Below are positions 11,467 through 22,384 of a DNA stretch of 64,000 nucleotides, in pieces. The stretch comes from Parietaria judaica. Taxonomy: Eukaryota; Streptophyta; Magnoliopsida; Rosales; Urticaceae. The position numbers and the translations under genes are program-made. Position 1 is the first letter of the stretch. Each line of letters starts with the position of its first letter. The notes under the pieces are model-generated. The model was not told the DNA's origin, ran no database searches, and saw only the letters and a program-made list of their open reading frames with translations. Where the stretch lies: positions 21,836,001 through 21,900,000 of the forward strand of contig OX940863.1 in assembly GCA_954871525.1 (NCBI GenBank), read 5' to 3'.

Positions 11467-12705
11467 ATGCCTCCTAAAAAGCGAAAAGTTAATGCGAATA
11501 GAGGAAAATCTTCCCAATCCGACCCTCCGAAATATGACGATAATCTTTTCACGAGTGAAGCGGCTGAGAAACGGTTTGAAGAAATCAAGGACAAGGCAAT
11601 GATAATGGAGCGGGGTTTTGATTTGATGCCAACGGAAACCGATGGAGTCATCGGACGCATCAACAATGATATTAAGCGTCTTGGATGGTCAAAGTTTTGT
11701 AAGCAACCGGAAGGTGGTGGTCTACCGAACTTGTCACTAGAGTTCTATGCGAATTACCCGGACAGATTAATTCCTGAGATTGGCGGAGACGATCGTTTGG
11801 TGACTGTCAGACGCAAGAGTTTCCAAATAAATAAGCATATCATCAATGCGCATTATGAAACAGAAGACTTCGCTTCCGGCGAAACTGACTTTGAGAAGTT
11901 TTGGGATGAACCGGATTACGAAGCCGTGAGAAGATCAGTGGGAATTCCCGGCGCAACATGGAATCTCAAAGACGGCGTCCCAAAGAGTATGATGCTCGGT
12001 AGTCTAACTCGTTATGCGAAAGCTTGGGCACATTTCATATCCGCCCGTCTATATCCGATTAAGCATATCTCTGATGTCGACATAGAGATCCTATTGCTTG
12101 TTCACGCCATCGCCGAAGGAATGACGATCAACGTTGGCAGGACCATAATAAATGAGATGAAAGATTTGGTATTATCATCGCGTAACGCGATTCCGTTTTT
12201 ACGGCTCATCACAGAATTGTCTTTAAAGGCCGGGGTCGTCGTGGAAAAAACTGAGTTGAAAGTGTTTCCTAAGTCGGCAATTGGGGATAATATGATCATG
12301 AATTTATTGAAAGAAACGGAAGAGCAGCAAGGAGCGGCCCCGCAACCGCAGCGACGTAGTAGGCCTCGACAACGTCAAGCTTTTCAGGCTGATGAAATGG
12401 AGTACTTGGTGCGCGGTGTGCGCTATTTCATTGAGCAAGTCGATGAAGTGAAGGTTTATTTGAAAACTGCAGCGGCGTATCATGCCAGACACAGCCCAGT
12501 CGATGACCCTTATCCTTTGTTTGTGCCGGTTTCAAATGTGTTGCCACCTGTGTTCCCCGCGCATTTGAATCGTCCGGAGGATGCCCAACCCGGTGCCAAT
12601 GATCGCGCAGAACGTCCGGAGGATGCCCAACCACGTGCCGACATTGATATACCACTTCCGGAGGATGCCCAACCCCATGCAAAAGATCGCGCAGAACGTC
12701 AGTAG
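11467..12705 (+). CDS. Plant transposon ORF (putative plant transposon protein domain) with N-terminal NLS
   Basis: This is a 412-residue frame starting MPPKKRKVNANRGK. PKKRKV closely resembles the SV40 nuclear localisation signal, so the product is probably nuclear. Residues about 45-300 contain RGFDLMPTE, LSLEFYANYP, VTVRRKSFQINKHIIN and a SARLYPIKHISDVDIEIL stretch. This is the layout of the 'putative plant transposon protein' domain found in many plant mobile elements; its biochemical role is unknown. The C-terminus has three RPEDAQP-type repeats and the stop falls in a fourth, degraded repeat, so the protein may once have been longer. It is the first gene of the CACTA element, lying about 870 bp upstream of the transposase gene on the same strand. 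The start was placed at the ATG just after the probable intron acceptor; a frame-compatible upstream ATG at 11431 lies in that intron. Confidence 0.8.
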   Translation: MPPKKRKVNANRGKSSQSDPPKYDDNLFTSEAAEKRFEEIKDKAMIMERGFDLMPTETDGVIGRINNDIKRLGWSKFCKQPEGGGLPNLSLEFYANYPDRLIPEIGGDDRLVTVRRKSFQINKHIINAHYETEDFASGETDFEKFWDEPDYEAVRRSVGIPGATWNLKDGVPKSMMLGSLTRYAKAWAHFISARLYPIKHISDVDIEILLLVHAIAEGMTINVGRTIINEMKDLVLSSRNAIPFLRLITELSLKAGVVVEKTELKVFPKSAIGDNMIMNLLKETEEQQGAAPQPQRRSRPRQRQAFQADEMEYLVRGVRYFIEQVDEVKVYLKTAAAYHARHSPVDDPYPLFVPVSNVLPPVFPAHLNRPEDAQPGANDRAERPEDAQPRADIDIPLPEDAQPHAKDRAERQ

Positions 12706-12735
12706 GATGCCCACACATGTGTCGACAATAGCCCA
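12560..12735 (+). repeat. Tandem repeat of about 50-60 bp at the 3' end of the first CACTA ORF
   Basis: Four units carry a 'ccggaggatgcccaacc'-type core, at about 12575, 12614, 12658 and (degenerate, 'cagtaggatgcccacac') 12700. The first three encode RPEDAQP/LPEDAQP. The fourth contains the stop codon. Confidence 0.7.
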
Positions 12736-12739
12736 CCAT

Positions 12740-13578
12740 GCATGAGTGTCCTTTCCCAGTTTCACTTTTCGTTTAGTTTATTTATTTTTCTCATTAAGAC
12801 ATTGTTTATGTTTATGGTTGTCTTAGGAACAATATGATAGTTTTTCTTTTCGCTACACCCGGGATTTGGAGCTTGCAATCTAAATTAAATTATGTTTATG
12901 TTTATGATTATGATGTTTATGTTAATGTTTGCAATCTAATTACAATTTGGAATCTGACTTTTATTTATATTTATGATGTTTCTATTGATTTTAACATAAT
13001 TTGGAATCTGACTTTTGTTTATGTTTATAATGTTTCTATAGATTTTAACATAATAGTCTCTCTGTCTGAGCTTAGCCGCTGCAAGAAAGAATCTTGGTGC
13101 GACAAAATATGGATTTTTCCTATTTCTCTGCGCCAAATTTTATTCATTCCCAAAATTTCCCATTTTTCGCTGCACCCAGTATAAAGTTAGCTGCAACCAA
13201 ATAAGTATTATTTTTTTTAAAAGAAAATCATCCCTCTGCCTGAGTCAAGTCGCAACGAAACTAAATGTTCTCGCGGTGATTTTTTTTTTTTGCTCGTTCG
13301 TTGCGGCTATATTATATTCCGCCGCAGCGAAAACTGAAACCTAGTTTATTAAATAATTGCGGATGTAAAACATAATTTCGTTTAAAATTATATTTTTCTT
13401 CAGAATTCTTATCAGAAACTCCATACCAAAGCGAAATTTCTTCACTCAAACATTAGAGGATTTAAATTTGTCGTGGCGGAATCCAGAAACTTTCAAAAGG
13501 TATTTTGGAACATTATTGTTTATGATTTTTTTTTGTTTATTTTGATCTAATTCATAATATTCAATTAGAGTTTTAGTT
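12740..13578. promoter_or_regulatory. Spacer between CACTA genes with motif cluster; likely promoter of the TNP2 gene
   Basis: The first half (12830-13060) has short internal repeats of 'atttggaatctgactttt' type. From about 13070 to 13340 there are degenerate GCTGCAACGAA/TTCGTTGCGGC motifs like those in the subterminal regions, including 'gctcgttcgttgcggct' near 13292. The transposase start follows at 13579. A promoter role is inferred from position. Confidence 0.4.
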
Positions 13579-16500
13579 ATGGGTTCTCGAGAATGGATGG
13601 CGGAAAATAGAGACAGTGTTGCGTATGCAAAAGGCGTAGAAAAGTTTTGCAAGTTTGCAAGAGAACATATGGAGGTTGGTGAAGAGAGATTTTCGTGTCC
13701 TTGTATTCAATGCGGAAACAATCGGAAGCAACCGGAAGAAATTGTTAAAAGTCATTTGATTGCATATGGGATTATAAAGACGTACAATATCTGGTATTAT
13801 CACGGTGAAGGTGTGGGTAGCTTATTGAAAAAGAAGTGCGACGACTGGATCGAATATGATAATGATGATATGCGTGGAATGTTGAATAATATAGAAGAAG
13901 ATTTTGTCAAACGGCCAGAAATATTTAATTCGATGATGAATGACTTGGAGATACCGTTATATGATGGGTGTACAAGATTTTCAAAATTGTCATTTATCGT
14001 TACATTGTTTCATTTAAAGGCGTCTAGTGGTTGGACGAATTCTAGTTTTAGTAAATTGTTAGAAACACTTGTAGAGGCATTCCCGGCTGACAACAAAGTG
14101 CCATTGAGTTTGTACGAGGCAAAGAAGACATTAAGTACCATAGGCATGGATTACGAGAAATTTCACGATTGTCCCAAAAATTGTGTTTTGTATAGACACG
14201 AGTATGAAGAGTTACAAGATTGTCCGAACTGCAAGATGTCAAGGTGGCAGAAGGGAAAAGAGCCTCATAACGGTGTCAAAGGAATCCCAGCAAAGGTACC
14301 ATATATATTAATTAGCATGTGTATATATTACAATAATTATTGTTAATGGTATTTTAGTCGTTTAATTTTTTGGACTTCTCGTCTTCTAATAGGTACTATG
14401 GTACATTCCCCCTATGCCCCGCTTCCGACGCATGTTTAATAGTGTCGAACACGCAAAGAATATGGTTTGGCACTTTGAAGAACGGGTTGAAGATGGTATG
14501 TTGAGACACCCAGCGGATGCCGAGCAATGGAAATCCTTTGATTCAAAGTATACAGAGTTTAGTTCGGATCCCAGGAATTTGCGACTTGGCTTGGCCTCGG
14601 ATGGAATGAATCCTTTTAGTAACATGAGTACTCAGTATAGTGTATGGCCGGTTATACTCGTAAACTACAATCTCCCTCCAAATTTGTGCACGAAGAGAAA
14701 GTTTCTTATGTTAACGCTTTTGATATCAGGACCCCGTCAACCTGGAAATGATATAGATGTCTATTTGGCACCATTAGTAGATGATTTAAAAATTTATGGG
14801 AGGAAGGTTTCGAAGTTAAGGATGCGTACCGTCGTCAATCTTTCAAGTTAAGGGCAATGTTGATGTGGACAATTAACGACTTCCCAGCGTATGGGAACCT
14901 GTCGGGATACTCTGTAAAGTGCTCAATTGGTTGTCCAGTTTGCATCAAAGAAACTTCTTCGATCCGGTTAAAGCACGGGAGAAAAACAGTTTTCCTAGAG
15001 CACCGGAAATTTTTACCACAACGTCACTCGTACAGAAAGATGGGTAAAGCGTTTAACAAACATCAAGAACATAAGCCCCCTCCTCGAATTTTATCCGGTG
15101 AAGAAGTCTTCGAGATGGTTAGGAATGGGGATTATGACGTGCTGGTAAAGAGAAAGCGGAGTAAGTCTAAAGAAGAACATCTAGAAAACCCTTGGAAGAA
15201 AATTTCAATTTTCTACAAGCTCCCGTATTGGAAGTCTCATTCTGTTCGTCATTGTTTGGATGTTATGCACATTGAGAAGAATGTTTGTGAATCAATTGTC
15301 GGCACATTGCTTGATGATCCAATTAAATCGAAAGATGGGAAGAAAGCTAGATTGGATCTCAAGGATTTGGGTATAAGACCCAATTTGCATCCTGAAGAAA
15401 GAGGTTCAAAGACATTTTTACCGCCGGCAAAATACACTTTGACAAAGCCAGAGAAGACCAAGTTGTGCCAATGGCTTGAATCGATCAAAGTTCCTGACGG
15501 GCACTCATCTAACTATAAAAGGTTCGTTTCTATGAAAGATTTGAGACTTATTGGAATGAAGACGCACGATTGTCATGTGTTGCTACAATAAATGTTACCT
15601 CTTGCCTTGCGTGGAATTGTGGCTGAAGATGTCAGAATTCCTATATCCAAATTTTCTGCATTCTTCAACTCAATTTGTTTGAAGAGTATCGATCCATCAG
15701 ATTTGGATACAATGCAGTTAGATTTGGTTGAGACTATATGTATGTTTGAGAAGATATTCCCACCTTCATTTTTTGACATCATGATCCACTTAAGCATTCA
15801 CTTAGTACGAGAAGTGAAATTATGTGGACCGGTATTTTTACGGTGGATGTATCCTATCGAGCGGTATATGAAAGTCTTAAAAAGTTACGTGAAGAATTAT
15901 AATCGCCCAGAGGGGAGCATAGTTGAAAACTACATAGCAGAGGAATCAGTAGAATTTTGTTCGGAATATCTGGCCAAAGCGGATGCAATTGGGTTGCCAA
16001 AAAATGCACGTTCGGGATCAAAATCTCTATCAGCGGGTAAATAATATTTATAAACACATATATATATATATATGACATGTAATTATATTTATAGTCTCAA
16101 TTATAAATGATATTTATTACGAATTCGTGCATTTATAGGCACTCCTTCAATTATCGACTCATCTCAATGGGAGCAAGCAATTCTTTATGTACTACACAAT
16201 GACGCCGAGGTTGCACCTTTTATAGCAGTTCATATGAACGAGCTGAGAACGACATATCCATCGAAACCTGAAAACTTGTTACAAAAAGAGCACAACCAAA
16301 CGTTTCAAAAATGGCTCAGAGAACTTCCGTCTGCACAGAAGCTACATTCAGAAACGCTTACGAAGATATGCTACGGGCCTTCATTATTGGTTACAAGGTA
16401 TACCTCATGGTTTGTTAACGGTTTCACGTTTTACACACGAGTAAGAGATAACAAACACGCCGTTCAAAATAGTGGCGTAACATTATATGCGGAAGCATTG

Positions 16501-16953
16501 CATGTTTCGTCGGCTATGGATAAGAATAAAAAACAAACTTCTATGAACTACTATGGTTACATAGAGGACATTTGGGAACTTGATTATTGTGGATTGCGAG
16601 TTGCATTATTTAAGTGTATATGGGCGAACAACAATTACGTTAAAGTTGACAAAGAAGGAATAACAATTATCGACTTCAGAAGGACAGCTTATGAAGATGA
16701 TTGTTTTATCTTAGCGACACAAGCAAATCAAGTTTTTTACGTATCGGATCCGGCAAATCCAGTATTATCATTGGTAGTCCATCTGAACTCTCGAATCATT
16801 GAAGACGCAACCGAAATAGATGAAGACATAGGTACTATTCCACCGTTCTCAAAGCAGTTACCACCAATCGAAGAAATCGATATCTTTAAAGATGATGTTT
16901 CTCACTTGCGTCGCTTAGATATTCAAGAATCGACATGCACAGACAAAGATTAA
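13579..16953 (+). pseudogene. TNP2-type CACTA transposase (TNPD homolog), broken
   Basis: Exons were read as 13579-14295, 14393-16036 and 16139-16953, with GT-AG introns. The first part is a transposase-associated domain with a zinc-binding look: FARE..EERFSCPCIQCGN and later HLIAYGIIKTYNIWYYHGEG. Next comes the Transposase_21 catalytic region: CPKNCVLYRHEYEELQDCPN, YSVWPVILVNYNLPP, YLAPLVDDLK, NDFPAYGNLSGYS and CPVC. Exon 2 ends with a DUF4218-type stretch (HLSIHLVREVKLCGPVFLRW, YPIERYMKVLKSYV), and exon 3 has a DUF4216-type stretch (YYGYIEDIWELDY). Two lesions are visible. A -1 frameshift lies in an A-run near 14788-14793, just after LVDDLK. A TAA at 15589-15591 stands where relatives continue with Q, consistent with CAA to TAA. 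The protein would cut and join the transposon ends in the nucleus; this copy cannot make it whole. Confidence 0.9.
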
Positions 16954-17079
16954 TTATTTATATGTTGGAGACAATTTAATTTGTTATTATGAATTCCTTT
17001 TTTTTCTTGAATTATGCATTCGTTATTTTGAAATACAATTTTATTTCATTAATGTTGTTTTTCAAGGTAGTTTTGATAC

Positions 17080-17940
17080 GACATGAATAAATTTGGCTGC
17101 GGTGAAAGTTTAAATTTTTTCATAATTGCTGCAACGAACGCGTTTTTGGCTGCGGCTAAAAACATTTTTTCCAACCCGAGAACATTAAATTAGTTCTCTT
17201 TGATTGCTGTTACGACGAGAGTAATTTTGGCTACAACGAAAGTTTAATTTTTTTCATAATAGTTGCAACGAACGCGTTTTTGGCTGCGGCTAAAAACCTT
17301 TTTTCCAACCCGAGAGCATTACTCGTTCTGTTTGATTGTTGTTGCGACGAGAGTAACTTTGGCTGCGACAAAAGTTTATATTTTTCATAATAGCTGCACC
17401 GAACGCGTTTTTGGCTGCGGCTAAAAACGTTTTTTCTAACCCGAGAGTATTTCTAGTTCTGTTTGATTGTTGTTGCGACGAGGGTAAATTTGGCTGCGCC
17501 GAAAGTTTAATTTCTTTCATAATAGCTGCAACAAACACGTTTTTGGCTGCGGCGAAAAACCTTTTTTCCAACCCGAAAGCATTACTGGTTCTGTTTGATT
17601 GTTGTTGCGACGAGAGTAATTTTGGCTGTGACGAAAGTTTAATTTTTTTCATAATAGCTGCAACGAACGCGTTTTTGGCTGCGGCTAAAAACACTTTTTC
17701 CAACCCGAGAGCATTAAACTGGCTCTGTTTCATTGCTGTTACGACGAGAGTAATTTTGGCTACAACGAAAGTTTAATTTTTTTTATAATAGTTGCAACGA
17801 ACGCGTTTTTGGTTGCGGCTAAAAACCTTTTTTCCAACCCGAGAGCATTACTGGTTCTGTTTGATTGTTGTTGCGACGAGAGTAATTTTGGCTGTGACGA
17901 AAGTTTAATTTTTTTACGTTAGCTGCAACGTGTTTATATT
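17080..17940. repeat. Tandem array of about 132-bp units inside the CACTA element
   Basis: The phrase 'gcgtttttggctgcggctaaaaac' recurs at about 17140, 17275, 17406, 17538 (variant), 17670 and 17804, giving a period of 131-134 bp and six to seven units. Each unit contains 'gctgcaacgaacgcg', the same motif class as the element's subterminal repeats, plus 'gttgcgacgagagtaattttggctgc'. The array lies between the two damaged transposase genes. Open frames across it on both strands are repeat by-products. Confidence 0.9.
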
Positions 17941-18057
17941 TCGCCGCAACGATCTGATCTGCGAATGAAATTTCAATTTCCCTCCATTTCCCCCAAAATT
18001 CTAAATCACGAAATTTTCTTTGATTTCCTCCGTTTCTTTTTCAGTTTTCTCTTTGGT

Positions 18058-18110
18058 CCTCCTCCTCCTCCTCCTCCTCCTCTTTCTTTCTTCTTCTTCT
18101 TCTTCTTCTT

Positions 18111-18140
<30 letters not shown>
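18058..18140. repeat. (CCT)n(CTT)n microsatellite in a CACTA gene leader
   Basis: A run of CTC/CCT triplets passes into about eighteen CTT triplets. It lies in the pyrimidine-rich leader (about 17960-18320) upstream of the Transposase_24/Ulp1 gene. CT-rich leaders are common in plant 5' UTRs. The proline, phenylalanine, lysine and glycine frames here are not genes. Confidence 0.9.
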
Positions 18141-18141
<1 letters not shown>

Positions 18142-18459
18142 AATCTGTCCACCTCTTGTGTTTCTCTGACGCCATCACCACCACCGCCAAGTCGCCGGTG
18201 CGCGCGGCCACCACCTCCTACCACGTTGTTTGCTCGGAAATCGCCACCACGCCGCCGGTACGCCCCTTCTTTGACACTCCGTCCAACCTCGACAAAGCCC
18301 CAAAAAGTTAAAGGTTGATTTTTTAAACCCTAATTTTCTGCTCCTAATCAAGTTTACAGGTTTGATATCGCTCAATTTTTTTTTATAGATTTGAGTGTGA
18401 TAATATAGATTTGAATTTGATAATTGTGTGATTCTGTAGATTTTTGTGAGTGTGTTAAT

Positions 18460-21435
18460 ATGTCTCAACCTTCGGGAAAACAACGATTGACATTTTCACA
18501 ACCAACGCCGATTATCCGAAAGAAAAAAATTTCATCAAGACAGCCCGCACCATCTTTTGGCGAAAGACGTTCTTCATCAAAAGAACCGGACGTGCAGTTC
18601 CGTACGTCATCTTCACAACGGGCTCCATCCCCTAGCCATCCAACTAGCTCTCCGGGTATTATTTGAATCTTTTTTCATCGTTTGTTCTAGGTTTGATAAG
18701 TATGGGGTTGATTTTTCTTAAAATATATGTTTTAATTTACTATGTTATGTAGATAATGCAACCACTCTTTCTAAAAGACCAAGAAAAAAACTTAGTTTGG
18801 AAGAAAATGGGAAAAAAGGAACAACGTTGTTGAAACGAGTTTACCGGCGAAGAAGTAGAGGTATAAAACTTAATGTGCGCTTTGACGGTAAAGGTCAACC
18901 AATGGGAAGTGAGGCCAACGAATTACTTAGTTATTTGGGCGTGGTTGCTAGAGAACACGTTCCGATTACTATAAAAGATTGGAGACAAAAAGACTTGGCT
19001 CAAGTGAAAGAAAGAGTATGGCATGACGTCCGAGAGGATATATTGTGCCTGACCAATTCAAGGAAGATTGTTTGAAAGTTATTGGCCAAGCGGCAAACAC
19101 ATTTCGACACGATTTATATGATTCATGCGTTATACCAAATATCAAGAGCCCTACCATTTTAAATCGACCGGCGAAAGTTTTAAAATATTATCCAAGTATC
19201 TCAGCTGCGCAATGGAAGGAATTTGTCACGTATAGACAAACCGATGAGTTCAAAGAAATATCTGAAAATGCAAAAAAAATCCGCAAGTTGAATGTGTACA
19301 GCTCTAAAGCAGGTCGAAATGGATACCGAGTGCATGATCAAAAATATATATGCCCTCTCTTTTTATTATTGAATCTGTTTTTTAATCTTAGTATTACTTC
19401 TTTACAGTTTAAATTGGCTTTAATTCAATGTTTGTTTTCATAATAGTATGCGGAACATGGAAAATGGGCTGATAGGTCGGTAATTTATATGCAAACTTGA
19501 CGTTCTACCAAAGACGGCTCACTCAAGGATCAATCTTTAGAAGCTATTTCTGACAAAATAGTAAGTGGTTACATTATGGTTTGAATCATTAAAATTTGTA
19601 TTATAATTTTTCTTATAGTTTGTTCATTTTGCAGGATGTCTTGACAACACAACAAGAAAATGGCCAGTGGGTCCCCGATGGAAGGAATGACATACTCCAA
19701 ACAATATTGGGCACCAAAGGGCATTCAGGTCGGGTTAGGGGACAATCTAAATTTATCAGTCATACTAAGTATTTTCGTGGTCATCATATCTCTAACATCT
19801 CGAGCAAGACCGAGAAATTAGAACGCGAATTGCATGATTGTAAGTCAAAGTTGGCACAAGTATTGAAGTTTCTAGGTAAGTCAAATGTTGATTTGGGTGA
19901 TTATGAGGATGGACATGAAGATCTAGAGAGTGATAATAAATGGGAAGGTTTGGGTGAGGATGAAGATGGTCGTGATGTTTTGGAAAAGGACGATGAATGT
20001 GAAGATTTGTGTAATAATGATGATGGTGAAGATTTGGCTAATATTGTTCCTATTAATGAAGAGAATGAAGTTTCTGAAAATCGCGAAGGTGTGAAAAACC
20101 AAAAACAAATTGGTGTGAAGCACAACAGTCGCCACGGTAGTTGCTCATTGGAAAAGGAGACATCGCCAGATTTTCCTCGGACGCCGCAGTCTCATGATGT
20201 TGAAGAATGCACTCTATATGTCGACGAGGCTGATGGGCGCAAGACCGCAGTTGCATTTGGCCGAGTGAGAAAGATTAATCGACCGAATGATAAAGTTCAC
20301 TGTGTCCCGCTAGGCCCGGGAAACGTACAAGTAATCATTGACGAGGTAACATTAGAAAACTCTCCAACACCTATTCCGACTTTTGGGATCGAAATACTTA
20401 AAGAAGCCGTTGGAGGTTTTCTAGCTTGGCCAGAGAGATTAGTTGAGAAGATCGCAGCTAAATGGAGTCACATTTCTGGTACAAAAAATCTCAATGTAAA
20501 AGATGATCATTTGACCAAACCGACCACGGAACTAGAAGGACTGATTTCAGAAGATGACGTTTTGCCAAGGTTCAAACTACTGGCGAGGCATGCCAATGGT
20601 TCAATGTTTTGTAATCCTTCGAATATAATTAGTGTACAGATCAATTCAGATTTTAACAGTTTTTCCGCAATCGATTTTCAAGACTTGTATGACCTGATGT
20701 ATTTCAAGGAGATAGGGGAATCGTGGATATTGATCTACATGAGGTAAGCGTACTGATATGTTGAATTTTTAAATTTACTAGAAAAGTTTTTATATATTTT
20801 TTGACCATTTTTTGTGTAATCTTGCAGTTTGATGAAAATGAAAGTGAATGATGAGGGCAAGAGTGAGAAAATAGGTTTTGTACATCCTATTCAATATGCT
20901 AATAGCGAGGAGTCCCTCGGTCGACTTCACGAGTCATTGAAAAATTGCAAAAGATGTCAACTAATGCTCATGCCGTATAATGGTGAAAATAACCATTGGA
21001 TATTAGCAGTTATCGATCCTTATCTAGATCAAGCTATCATCTATAATCCTTTACAAGGCGGAGACATATTTCCGGAACTCAAACAACTCATCTCAAGGTA
21101 CGCTTTATCTTATTTATAATTTATTTGGATAAATCATTTGGCCTTTATAAGAATTTTAATGATTATTTTTATTTATTGACCTTCTATGTAGTGCTCTCGA
21201 GAAATTCAAGATTGACAACGTTGTCCGCCAAAATAAAGACTTGAAGACAATATTCCATAATGTGAAGGGTTGCCCGAAACAACCGGGTTACTTTGAGTGC
21301 GGCTATTATGTTATGCGTTATATGCGCGACCTTGTCGATCTTGGGTTGGAAGGATTGAAGAAGAGAAAATATTCGCAAAAGGAAATCGACGAGGTTAGAT
21401 TGGAAGTAGCGGATTATGTCGCAAGTTTTACATGA
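18460..21435 (+). pseudogene. Transposase_24 (TNPA-like) protein joined to a Ulp1/C48 cysteine protease, broken
   Basis: Six exons were read: 18460-18655, 18753 to about 19329, 19447-19560, 19635-20743, 20828-21097 and 21192-21435. The N-terminal third is Ser/Pro/Lys-rich. A Transposase_24 (plant Ptta/En/Spm) region follows, with LNVRFDGKGQPMGSEANELL, VPITIKDWR and PDQFKEDCLKVIGQA. A coiled-coil-like KTEKLERELHDCKSKLAQVL and an acidic stretch come next. The C-terminus is a C48 protease: NNHWILAVID supplies the catalytic His, CPKQPGYFECGYYVMRYM supplies the Gln and Cys, and the usual acidic residue appears as Asn in IIYNPLQ. Two lesions are seen: an extra two bases in GAGGATATATTG near 19042, and a TGA at 19498-19500 in exon 3. 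Such proteases cleave SUMO or SUMO-like proteins; whether transposon copies do so is not settled. Confidence 0.85.
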
Positions 21436-21729
21436 TTACAATTGTTCTTTATCGTATTTTTTTTTATAAGTTAGTTTTGTCGTACTTATGTTTATTTTCA
21501 CTCGTTCGTTTTGAACAATAAGTTTAATGTTAGTGTTTTCTTATATTACAGTTAAGTTTTAGATGTAGATGTTGAATCTTTTAGTATGTTTAATGTTAGT
21601 GATATTGAATATATTTTGTTGCCCGTATAGAATCTTTTTCATTTTCAGGTAAATAAAACTAAAGAAGCTAATCAAAGCGAATTAATTTGAAACCTGTTCT
21701 CTTTCGTGGAGGCGAATTTAAAGATCGTT
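21436..21729. other. 3' region of the last CACTA gene
   Basis: This is AT-rich sequence between the protease stop codon and the right subterminal repeats. It probably holds the gene's 3' UTR. No further gene was seen. Confidence 0.4.
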
Positions 21730-22381
21730 GCGGCTAGAAAACACAGTAATTGAAATTAAATACATAGCGGCGTGTTCTATTTTCGTCGCGACCAAAATTT
21801 ATGATCGACACCAACTTCGTTGCAACCAACAAGCAATAACCCGCAACTAGCTTGTAAGTTAGTCGCAACGAACGTGATACTCGTTGCAACGAACGGGACA
21901 AACGATCCTGTACAACGACACCATCTTCGTTGCAACCAACAAGTAATAAGTCGCAACTAGCATGCAAGGTAGTCACAACGAACGCGATCCTCGTTGCAGC
22001 GAACGGGACAAAAATCCTGTGCAACGACGCCATCTTCGTTGCAACCAACAAGTAATAAGTCGCAACAACCATGCAAGGTAGTCGCAACGAACATGATCCT
22101 CGTTGCAGCGAACGGGAAAAAAAGTCTTGTGCAACATGGGCTTCAACAACAGTGATAGATTGTCGTTTATATAACATTCGCTGCAGCAAGCATTTTCCTC
22201 GCCGCAACGAACGTGGCATTTCACAACAGTTTTTTGTCGTTGTTTAAGATATTTCTACGACAATCAAATAAACTGTTGTAGTATTTTCTACGACAGTGGA
22301 AAAAACAACAGATAATAACTGTCGTGTAAACATTTGCACGACAGTTTTTTGGTGTCGTGTATTAAACTATTTCTACTAGTG
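21730..22381. repeat. Right subterminal repeat region of the CACTA element, ~110-bp tandem units
   Basis: The phrase 'cttcgttgcaaccaacaag' recurs at about 21815, 21925 and 22034, each followed by 'gtcgcaacgaac' and 'ctcgttgcarcgaacggg'. Beyond it, ACGACAGT/ACTGTCGT motifs lead into the terminal inverted repeat. This mirrors the left end but is longer and more regular. It is the likely binding zone for the element's TNPA-like protein. Confidence 0.85.
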
Positions 22382-22384
22382 GTG

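Larger units (their letters stand above)
10012..22381 (+). mobile_element. CACTA (En/Spm) DNA transposon, full length, 12.37 kb, TSD GTG
   Basis: The left terminus is CACTACTAGAAATAGTT followed by AATACACGACA. The right terminus, reversed, is CACTAGTAGAAATAGTTT followed by AATACACGACA. The element is flanked by the 3-bp duplication GTG at 10009-10011 and 22382-22384, as expected for CACTA elements. Both subterminal regions carry many copies of a GTTGCAACGAACG-type motif in both orientations. Inside are a plant-transposon ORF, a TNP2-type transposase gene, a tandem array, and a Transposase_24/Ulp1 gene. The termini look intact, but both transposase genes carry frameshifts and premature stops, so this copy should depend on proteins made elsewhere. 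Confidence 0.95.

Noticed and set aside
12428..12765. Minus-strand frames opposite the first CACTA ORF
   Set aside because: They are complements of the PEDAQP repeat and lack any domain.
17290..17776. Long frames on both strands across 17.3-17.8 kb
   Set aside because: They are translations of the ~132-bp tandem array and change with unit phase; no domain is present.
18006..18224. Poly-Lys/poly-Gly frame
   Set aside because: Translation of the CCT/CTT microsatellite.
19901..20256. Minus-strand frames opposite the Transposase_24/Ulp1 gene
   Set aside because: They are shadows of the acidic repeat-like stretch on the plus strand.
21815..22110. Regular repeats considered as a CRISPR-like array
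   Set aside because: The units are contiguous tandem repeats without unique spacers and lie in the subterminal region of a plant transposon.
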